Source of the DNA: a virus
Virus record (IMG/VR): IMGVR_UViG_3300047471_000466
Span: 1-64,000 of that record
Length of the DNA stretch: 64,000 bases
Direction: 5' to 3' (one strand)
Part shown: one piece after another, positions 57,228 to 64,000 of the stretch
How positions within the stretch are numbered: the first letter of the stretch is position 1
Layout of the letters: every line of letters starts with the position of its first letter
Made by a program: the position numbers and the translations under genes
The notes under the pieces: generated by a model
What the model saw: the letters and a program-made list of their open reading frames with translations, nothing else
Database searches by the model: none
Told to the model about the DNA's origin: nothing

Positions 57228-57403
57228 TCAAGCTAGCATGTGTAATAATAATCTGCTTCACTGTGATGATGGGCTTCGGCCTGTGGCTAGTGGACAGGAA
57301 AGAAGAACGAGTACTAAAATTCAACCAATTCCTAATGGAAAATCATTTATGGCAACCACCTTCGAAGAATACTGGGATACCGTCGGTTCCCGAGAAGATA
57401 TAG
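57224..57403 (+). CDS. Small membrane protein (59 aa)
   Basis: MIKLACVIIICFTVMMGFGL is a signal anchor; a basic/acidic tail follows. ATGA overlap with the previous gene, 55-bp overlap with the next. Possibly spanin-like, but no partner is seen. Confidence 0.45.
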   Translation: MIKLACVIIICFTVMMGFGLWLVDRKEERVLKFNQFLMENHLWQPPSKNTGIPSVPEKI

Positions 57404-57528
57404 CAGATCACAAAGAACGAGCTAGACGGGCGTGGGAGGCCGGTTGGTTCGCAGGAGAATGGGCCTACTCAGGGCAACCCAAACCAGTAGTTTACGTAAC
57501 TCAAGAACGATACCCAATGATAGGATGA
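57349..57528 (+). CDS. Small hypothetical protein (59 aa)
   Basis: ATG at 57349. 'TFEEYWDTVGSREDIADHKE' and 'RRAWEAGWFAGEW', a pattern seen in small phage proteins. ATGA overlap with the next gene. Confidence 0.55.
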   Translation: MATTFEEYWDTVGSREDIADHKERARRAWEAGWFAGEWAYSGQPKPVVYVTQERYPMIG

Positions 57529-57740
57529 AAAAGCAAACCAGTAAAGAAGTAACAGGATGGAAACATCCGCCGTCAGGATGGTTTCCTCAAATCGGATTGG
57601 ACTATCAAATCCGCGGCGGGCAAACGTTGAAGGATTACGTCGCTAATGAACTGCCGCAACAGGAACTTGCTCCAATGAAACGAAAGACAGGGAAAATCAA
57701 ACGAAAGAAAGTGAAGGGCAAATGGATATCGATAGTATAA
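57525..57740 (+). CDS. Small basic protein (71 aa)
   Basis: ATG at 57525. MKKQTSKEVTGWKHPPSGWF, Lys-rich end. Unknown. Confidence 0.5.
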   Translation: MKKQTSKEVTGWKHPPSGWFPQIGLDYQIRGGQTLKDYVANELPQQELAPMKRKTGKIKRKKVKGKWISIV

Positions 57741-57895
57741 TCGAGGCAGCACAACAGGTCTCCTATGAATATGGCTGTCATGGAAACCACGATAGCGATT
57801 TAATATCAAACGCCTTTGAAAGATTTGTATTTTATCTTGAACAAACAAGGCGACAGAAAGAGAAAGAGCACTATGTGGATGGAATTCCTCTATAG
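57722..57895 (+). CDS. Small helical protein (57 aa)
   Basis: MDIDSIIEAAQQVSYEYGCH. Last gene of the plus block; converges on a minus-strand gene. Unknown. Confidence 0.5.
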   Translation: MDIDSIIEAAQQVSYEYGCHGNHDSDLISNAFERFVFYLEQTRRQKEKEHYVDGIPL

Positions 57896-57942
57896 GCAAC
57901 CACTCGTTAGGCCTAGAAAATAAAAAAATTTCCTACGGGGAT

Positions 57943-58383
57943 TTAGAGAGGGTACTGATTATTGAGATGTCTTTGTCTATCTCTGCATCCGCAGTCCTGA
58001 CCTATTGTAGCCTTGTACCAAGACTTAAATGCGTCGCCCCCCACTGGACCAATGGTTCTGGCGATAATATCGCCAAGGCCTCGGTCGCCTTCTTTGGCAA
58101 GAGCTTTAAAGGGCAACAAGTATACGGGCCATGAAATCGGACGCGTCGGGGAACATAATCTTCTTTGATCGTCTTCGGATAGATGTTGGCACAGCCAGTC
58201 CTCTACTTCGTCAGCTAGAGTTGCGAAGGGTGGGTTGATGGCGGGTAGATTCATGTTCTTACGGTGCTGCATGATCTTAGGAAGAACTTGTTCGAATGTT
58301 ATTCCTGTCATCCAGTAATTAGTGCTTGCCTCCTGAAAACGCCAACCCAGCGGCGGCGCGGTCAGTAAATCATTTAGTTTCAC
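57943..58383 (-). CDS. Hypothetical virion-module protein (146 aa)
   Basis: 'MKLNDLLTAPPLGWRFQEAS', 'EVEDWLCQHLSEDDQRRLC' and a C-terminal 'GQDCGCRDRQRHLNNQYPL' Cys cluster. The C-terminal CGCRxRQ motif recurs in small phage tail-region proteins. Same strand as the polyvalent protein. Confidence 0.65.
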   Translation of the reverse strand: MKLNDLLTAPPLGWRFQEASTNYWMTGITFEQVLPKIMQHRKNMNLPAINPPFATLADEVEDWLCQHLSEDDQRRLCSPTRPISWPVYLLPFKALAKEGDRGLGDIIARTIGPVGGDAFKSWYKATIGQDCGCRDRQRHLNNQYPL

Positions 58384-58402
58384 AATTTATGAAAGTATAT
58401 CA

Positions 58403-58570
58403 ATGAAAACAATACCATGGATCTGTCTCTTTGGAATCATATTTCCTTGGGGGTGGCTCCTATCTTATTTAGGTGTAGTCGGTGCGTTAGCCGGATTCGG
58501 TTACCAATGTTTGGCGTGGGTTGGCGTGGTCTGCATCATGGCCTTCTCTAAGGTGAACAAAACTTATTGA
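58403..58570 (+). CDS. Two-TM membrane protein (55 aa)
   Basis: MKTIPWICLFGIIFPWGWLL and a second hydrophobic helix. Located between two minus-strand genes and overlapping the polyvalent gene stop by 7 bp. Real but unclassified. Confidence 0.45.
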   Translation: MKTIPWICLFGIIFPWGWLLSYLGVVGALAGFGYQCLAWVGVVCIMAFSKVNKTY

Positions 58571-61500
58571 TTAGTGTTCTTCTCGGGCGGGGTTGGGTGT
58601 TGATGAACCGCAAACATCGATCCCACAAGAGCAAGACTTGCCCCGATAATTGTATCCCGCAATTTAGGTTCAATTCCTTGTTGATCCATAGCATTGCTCC
58701 AGCCTTCTACGGTAGCCGCTAGAGGAATTGGTCCTTTGGTAAGAGCCCAATGAGTAAGCGAAATAGGATCTTTTGGATTTCGTGGCGTCGAAAATTTTAC
58801 TCCCATATTTTCATATAAATTTTGTAAAGCTTCAATAGGCTTCCCAGTATACTGCTGCTTTGCTCGGGCGATTTCTACCAGATCCGAAATGGAGGGCGTT
58901 ACTTTACCCATCGCATAGTTGATAATTTTATCTGTGTAGGGTTGACGATTTTCGGCAGGGATTACATGAGATAGGGCGACACTTAAGGATAGCCTTAGGG
59001 GCGCAAGAAAAGAACTTGGAGCGAGCACTGTCTGACCATGCACTTTGAACGCCAACCAATCGGATCGGGTTGGGTCAAACCAATTTATTTTATCGTCTGA
59101 ATTAACTGCTTTTAATATTGCAGCATTCACGCCTAGCGCAGCTACCATAGTAGAGGCCATCTCTGCAGATCGTCGAAGCACTGCCATACGAAAATATCTT
59201 TCTGCAGGAGTGGCCGCGGTACCTTTTAAAAACAAACCGGTTGCGCGAAGGGGGTCAACGACCATTTGCTGCCATCGGGCTCCCTCTAATCTTGGGGCGA
59301 ATAAAAATGTTCTCCAGTCTCCCGTGAGGAGATTACCAATTTTTGTAAATCCAGGAGTAGTGGTTCCGGTTTCAGAGTTAATCCGCGACATCGCTTCTTT
59401 CACAACTTGATCTTTATTATCTTGATCCAGTTCTTTGAACCAATCTTTACCTTGTAGTCGTTTGTATTCTTTCTGCCCCACGTTCATCCGCAAGACTTTA
59501 AGGGTATCCATTCCGCGATTACCCGCGACTCCGATTCTTCCTAAATAATTGTTGTATTGTCCCATATCTTCCAACGTTCCCACTTTGGCAGCGAGACCTT
59601 GTTTCGTTAGATAGGCGTAATCATCCGCATTCATAACATCCTGCATCAGTTTCTCATGATACGCGGCGGCGTCCATTTTTACTCCTTTTTCATTTTTACC
59701 ACCTAGAAAGGCTGCGCGAAATGCCTGAGGAATTGCGGCAAGTTCTTCTCTTCCTGCTGATAAAGGCCTAAATAACAAAGATCCTGCATGTGTAAGAGCG
59801 GGGTTGACGTGACCAACAACTGCAATGGTACGAGGAAGCTCCCAAAGTTTGGCGAGATTGCTTAATACTTTACCCTTGTCGGCATTGTCCATAAACGTTT
59901 TAGTGGCTTGCACAATCGCTCGTTGCTGTGCCTGTGCTTTATAACGTTCTGCCTCGAAAGCTCGCACCGTCTTAGGAGCCGAGATTGCTTCTTGGACTAC
60001 GCGCCTATCGATCTTTAAATCACTGGCGACATCGTTAACCAATTCTTCTGGCCGAATATACTCTGTGCCGTCTAAATAATTTGCCTTAATGAACTTCCAA
60101 ATATTACCGACTTCACGAATGGTAAGATTCTTCTGGCCAATTCTATACGGCTTAGCTTCGAACCGTGCGTTAAGATATTGGCTAAGTTTCTTTCCAGCAT
60201 CGGCGGGATCGTAGTCGAATCCAAATTCCAGTTGTCCAGTGTCTTTTCCGGTGGGATCTTTCTTTGTCTCTACTCCTGCTGCCTTGGCGGCTTTCTTTTC
60301 GGCGCTAGTTAGTTTGGTTCCTTCCGCCGCCTTACCTAATTCATTCGTAGTTCCCTCGGCAGTCTTGACAATCTCTTGTCCCATTTTGATAGAGTTCTTT
60401 AAGGTCTCAACTCTCGCCTCGGTCGTAGCTTGAACGATTTGTTTAACCTGTTCCTCTTGCTTGGGCGTAAAGTCTTTCCCATAAACCATTTTGAAATAGG
60501 ATCGAAGATCGAAGAAGTCGCCGGTATTAATATCCAACGCCCCTTGTACCGCTTGTAAAGACTTACCGGCTTCCGCGGTCTTGTTATAAACTTTTTGCAT
60601 CCAGTTTTGTTCCTTGGCGTAAGCTGCTTGAGCAGCGGCGGTATCACCTTTTACTCGGGCCGCTACTTCTTCTCGCCTAATCTCGGAAACCTTTGCACGG
60701 AATAAATGAAAGTCTTCTGCAGATGGGACCGCCTTCCCTTTCACTAAGAAATCCAAACGTTCATCAGCAGCGTTGGGATTCTTGGCCAATATATCTTGGG
60801 CATCTTTGGCCATTTGTTCATGGGTGCCAAGGAAGTTTCCGACGTAGGGAACCCCCGCATCTCGCATGATGACAGCGTATTTGCCTTTGCTCTTGGGGAG
60901 TTCTTCTGGCGATAATCCAGCAGCGATAAGAAGTCTATCTGTTAGGGTGAATTCATCCGGAGTCTTTACCAGATCGTAGGATTTCCCGGTGATGTTGGTT
61001 TTCGGGTTGCCTTCGGCGTCTTTGAAAACTGGTGATCCGCCTTTTGGATTGTCAATACCATACGCTATAGCAGTATTGCTAGTTCTGGGTTCGGCTGATT
61101 TATGTGGACCTAAATCCACTGCTTCTCCTTTCTGCCCTGTTATCTTCTCCATTGCAGAAGGGAGAGTCTGGTCGTAGTGGAGTCGCATGCCTTTGTCCTG
61201 TAATGGTTTAGAAGCTTCCGCAAGAAGTTCAGGAGTGACCTGTACGTATTTAAAATTACGCTTACCATCATCTTTCTCCGCCTCTTCTTTTAATCCCGCC
61301 AGACCGCCACCCTCTTTAGTTACACGAATATCTGGCTCACGAACTATGGCGGCGTCAGAAATATCACCGTTACCAAGATGTCCGGCCACCCAATCGCCTA
61401 CTTGTGCTCGAACTGGATACGCCCGATCATGCCCCTCTGTCATCATCGCTGTCTCGGCATCGGAGAGAATTACTTTACTCGCACCGATTTCCTTGGCGTG

Positions 61501-64000
61501 TTGGATCGCTGCTTTCAAGGCGAGGGATTCGTAGACTTGAAGGAGTGGATGGTTTCCTTGCCGAGGATCGCGAGCTTCGTGTTCTTGTTCGATAAGTTTT
61601 TTCTCAGCCGCCTTAGCTTGTTCTTCAGTGTCATAATCCAAATGACCGTTATCCGCCGTATACAAAGACCAATAATTATCTCCTGCGATTGGTTTGGAAA
61701 TGGAAATCTTTGATAGCCTATCTTTTAATTTCTCGGCACGATTACGTTCTTGTTGTGCCCAGTCACTTTGCACCTCTATAACATGGAACGCTTTGCTTCC
61801 ATCCGGCAGGGTTTCCTCGTAGCCACGGTAGAAGGAGAGAACGTTTCTATCTTCCGCGCCGAAGTGAGGACCACGATAATTTACTTTATTAGCTTCGTCT
61901 ATCGCCTTATCATAATATCCGATATCCTTTGACGGTAGTCGCACCAATCCCTCCACGTATCCCGGCATGTGTTCTTCGGACTTCGGACCTATGAAAGAAT
62001 ATTTTGCATCTGTAGATTTGGGTGCGCGTATATTTTGTAGCTCAGCCCAACGTTGCGCTTGCTGTCGAAACCTTTGATCGTCTCCGGTATGCGCCCCTGC
62101 TTGTCCAAGATGATCTTCAGAAGCTTGATTTAACCATGATTTAGTATCGGCGGAATCTGGATCGTGTAGATATTCACGAACAAAATTTGCTATGGAGGTT
62201 TGAGTTTTATCCGTAAGATTATCAAACCATTCATGACGCATCCGACTGCCTTCATTAATTGCTCCTATTTGTGAGTTAAAATCAGTTGCGGTTCTACCCA
62301 ACTTCTTCGTCTCCACCGTCGGTCCTCTGGTCCTCAGACCCTGATCCAATGTTCGAACGTTTACTTTTCCATTCTGGAATGCTTGAGGAACTATCGTCTT
62401 ATAAAGAGCAATCTCCGCTTTGTTCAACGGCTTGTTCACGCCACCTACTTTTGCGAATGCAGTCTCGTCTATCTCTCCGGACTTAGGCAGGGTATGTTTA
62501 TCGCCTAGTCGATTTGTTTCGACATTGTAGGGAGCCATGGAATACAGGAATCGGTTACCCGCCGGTATCATTCCTTTCTTGATCCGGTCTATCTCATCAG
62601 GCGATAGTCCTGCACTCTCTGCTTGCTGAATGGCGTTTGATCGCAGACCTATCTCTGCTTTACCTACATGAGTTGGGGCTTCCTGCGTCAGCGCGGCGAC
62701 TGACTCAAAGTACTTTTGTATGTTGTCCTGCTGTTCCACAGGTCGTCCGGACACCAACTGCATAATCATATTGCGGGCTTGGTGAAGAAGATTTAATGCC
62801 CTTCCTTTTATGGAAGTATCGGCGGGAAGGCGACCTAGAAAATCTACCAACTCGGGGTTAGTTATTTCCGCCACCAGTTCCTTGGTATTGGCGAGGCCGT
62901 AGAACTTGGAATAGTTATCGTAGAGTTTGAAAAGTTGGTCGTGCGATAGATTAACCGTTGTATCATTAGGATTGTTCAGCCACTTGGTAAATTCGGCGAG
63001 TTCTTCCTTGGTTCCAGTTCGCCCGAAGGATTCTTTCCACGCAGCCTGGCGACCTCGTGTCAGTAATCTATCGAGGGATTGAATCGCTACCGCCTCGTGG
63101 GCATTGGGCACGTATCCCGGCAGCAGCTTCCACACGGTAACATGGTGCAAGGCTTCATGCAGCAAGGCGCCATAGATCGAGGATGCACTGTGGTCGGAGT
63201 TAAGATTAAGATAAATATTGAAGCCGTGTTTCCCGTCGTATTCATAAAGGGCCTTCTGCGCCATTTTGTTATCGAACGAAAGTTTTATTTTGGATGTATC
63301 GATTCCGGAGTTAAGCAAAAGCTTGGCGATAAATTTTTGAACTGCGGTTCCTTTTTCTGCCAACCCACGCAAGCCCGAGCCGACAGGATCTTTAGGATCA
63401 AGCGCGCCTATATTGTCAAGCTTCTGAGTGTTCTCTAGCACACGAATGGGATTAATAGGAACAGAAGATTCAGTCCTTACTGTCTTACCTGCTGCAATGC
63501 CTGAGTCCGTCGGGGCTTGCCTTGTCATCTTCTCCGCTTTCTGCATCGCTTCTGCTAGATCCTGCATCGTCTTTTCAGGCAATCCTTTTTTACGGGCTAT
63601 CTCGTTAGTTCGATCAAGGGCAGCTTTGGGATCCGTGATGCCATGATCCATGAGAACTTGTTCATGCGGTGTAACGGCTTCCTCTGTTGGGGCTTCTGGT
63701 TGTTGAATAAATTCGGGCGCAGTTCGTTCTGTTTCCTCTGGCGTTTCCGCCTGTGTCGGCGCTCCTTCAGTTATTTCTTTGCGAGCTTCATCCAGCGGAA
63801 CCGTATGCTTTGTCTTTCCCCCCTCACCCCACATTGCCTTATACAGTTTAGTCCCCGCATCTTTTCCGAACTTTTGTAAATCCTGAATCGTAAAATCTCT
63901 TTCCGGATCTTGTACGTGGTCTAGCCAAGCTTGTTTCGCAGCTAACTCTCTGTCCCGAGTTTTAAAAACAAGATCTTTCGGGAAAGGTTTGTCAGGTGGA
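58564..64000 (-). CDS. Large polyvalent virion protein (5' end outside window)
   Basis: Minus-strand frame open to the window edge; at least 1,810 residues are visible, so the N-terminus lies beyond base 64000. N-terminal part: Pro/Glu-rich linkers. Near 63150: 'GALLHEALHHVTVWKLL', an HExxH-like zincin in which the second His is retained. Middle: 'LSFYRGYEETLPDGSKAFHV' and 'IEVQSDWAQQERN', as in polyvalent proteins with ParB/ART-like parts. Long helical C-terminus with 'FKVHGQTVLAPSSFLAPLRL'. Such proteins are ejected into the host and carry several host-acting domains. I cannot assign each domain. Confidence 0.75.
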   Translation of the reverse strand, partial: PPDKPFPKDLVFKTRDRELAAKQAWLDHVQDPERDFTIQDLQKFGKDAGTKLYKAMWGEGGKTKHTVPLDEARKEITEGAPTQAETPEETERTAPEFIQQPEAPTEEAVTPHEQVLMDHGITDPKAALDRTNEIARKKGLPEKTMQDLAEAMQKAEKMTRQAPTDSGIAAGKTVRTESSVPINPIRVLENTQKLDNIGALDPKDPVGSGLRGLAEKGTAVQKFIAKLLLNSGIDTSKIKLSFDNKMAQKALYEYDGKHGFNIYLNLNSDHSASSIYGALLHEALHHVTVWKLLPGYVPNAHEAVAIQSLDRLLTRGRQAAWKESFGRTGTKEELAEFTKWLNNPNDTTVNLSHDQLFKLYDNYSKFYGLANTKELVAEITNPELVDFLGRLPADTSIKGRALNLLHQARNMIMQLVSGRPVEQQDNIQKYFESVAALTQEAPTHVGKAEIGLRSNAIQQAESAGLSPDEIDRIKKGMIPAGNRFLYSMAPYNVETNRLGDKHTLPKSGEIDETAFAKVGGVNKPLNKAEIALYKTIVPQAFQNGKVNVRTLDQGLRTRGPTVETKKLGRTATDFNSQIGAINEGSRMRHEWFDNLTDKTQTSIANFVREYLHDPDSADTKSWLNQASEDHLGQAGAHTGDDQRFRQQAQRWAELQNIRAPKSTDAKYSFIGPKSEEHMPGYVEGLVRLPSKDIGYYDKAIDEANKVNYRGPHFGAEDRNVLSFYRGYEETLPDGSKAFHVIEVQSDWAQQERNRAEKLKDRLSKISISKPIAGDNYWSLYTADNGHLDYDTEEQAKAAEKKLIEQEHEARDPRQGNHPLLQVYESLALKAAIQHAKEIGASKVILSDAETAMMTEGHDRAYPVRAQVGDWVAGHLGNGDISDAAIVREPDIRVTKEGGGLAGLKEEAEKDDGKRNFKYVQVTPELLAEASKPLQDKGMRLHYDQTLPSAMEKITGQKGEAVDLGPHKSAEPRTSNTAIAYGIDNPKGGSPVFKDAEGNPKTNITGKSYDLVKTPDEFTLTDRLLIAAGLSPEELPKSKGKYAVIMRDAGVPYVGNFLGTHEQMAKDAQDILAKNPNAADERLDFLVKGKAVPSAEDFHLFRAKVSEIRREEVAARVKGDTAAAQAAYAKEQNWMQKVYNKTAEAGKSLQAVQGALDINTGDFFDLRSYFKMVYGKDFTPKQEEQVKQIVQATTEARVETLKNSIKMGQEIVKTAEGTTNELGKAAEGTKLTSAEKKAAKAAGVETKKDPTGKDTGQLEFGFDYDPADAGKKLSQYLNARFEAKPYRIGQKNLTIREVGNIWKFIKANYLDGTEYIRPEELVNDVASDLKIDRRVVQEAISAPKTVRAFEAERYKAQAQQRAIVQATKTFMDNADKGKVLSNLAKLWELPRTIAVVGHVNPALTHAGSLLFRPLSAGREELAAIPQAFRAAFLGGKNEKGVKMDAAAYHEKLMQDVMNADDYAYLTKQGLAAKVGTLEDMGQYNNYLGRIGVAGNRGMDTLKVLRMNVGQKEYKRLQGKDWFKELDQDNKDQVVKEAMSRINSETGTTTPGFTKIGNLLTGDWRTFLFAPRLEGARWQQMVVDPLRATGLFLKGTAATPAERYFRMAVLRRSAEMASTMVAALGVNAAILKAVNSDDKINWFDPTRSDWLAFKVHGQTVLAPSSFLAPLRLSLSVALSHVIPAENRQPYTDKIINYAMGKVTPSISDLVEIARAKQQYTGKPIEALQNLYENMGVKFSTPRNPKDPISLTHWALTKGPIPLAATVEGWSNAMDQQGIEPKLRDTIIGASLALVGSMFAVHQHPTPPEKNTNQ

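Overview
This window is part of the genome of a tailed double-stranded DNA bacteriophage. It holds a large terminase subunit, portal, candidate scaffold, major capsid protein, collagen-like and adhesin-like tail proteins, a phage replication and nucleotide-metabolism set, rIIA/rIIB-like genes and a very large polyvalent virion protein. A candidate two-component spanin pair suggests a Gram-negative host. I see no integrase, repressor or complete tRNA. Both ends cut through open reading frames (a collagen-like tail gene at base 1 and the polyvalent protein at base 64000), so this is an internal slice of a larger genome. I cannot name the phage or its host.

Layout. (1) Bases 1-11627, minus strand: virion module, read from terminase through a glycosyltransferase-like gene, portal, scaffold and capsid to a lysis cassette and tail-fibre genes. 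The capsid gene is split by a compact group I intron of about 202 nt, and a free-standing HNH endonuclease gene lies just upstream. (2) Bases 11671-34587, plus strand: an early/middle operon with ATGA, GTGA and TAATG overlaps. It starts with endonuclease VII, then a block of methyltransferases and glycosyltransferases, then a replication block (SNF2-type helicase, PD-(D/E)XK nuclease, putative ssDNA-binding protein, dNMP kinase, family A DNA polymerase, primase-helicase), then MazG, class II ribonucleotide reductase and more glycosyltransferases. A compact structured RNA sits just before the polymerase start codon. (3) Bases 34591-38701: two adhesin genes with the same N-terminal anchor and near-identical promoters flank an alpha/beta hydrolase; a divergent secreted protein, two small genes and a GT4-like glycosyltransferase follow. 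(4) Bases 38702-43900: an unusual island, poor in genes and packed with perfect hairpins. Its core (about 40313-41545) has no convincing ORF and looks like a giant structured non-coding RNA. (5) Bases 43883-57895, plus strand: dozens of small overlapping genes, with rIIA/rIIB, a HhH DNA glycosylase, a Gp88-like protein, a cytosine methyltransferase-like protein and a 3D-domain lipoprotein; one minus-strand gene is a possible small terminase. (6) Bases 57943-64000: minus-strand virion genes, dominated by a polyvalent protein of more than 1,800 residues.

How it fits together (inference). The plus-strand operon replicates DNA and makes nucleotides; the minus-strand modules build the particle. 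Many glycosyltransferases, including lysyl-hydroxylase (PLOD)-like, GT75-like and DUF707-like ones, occur in the same genome as collagen-like tail proteins, so virion or host-surface glycosylation is a plausible theme. The most promising undescribed element is the hairpin-rich island around 39.4-42.1 kb.
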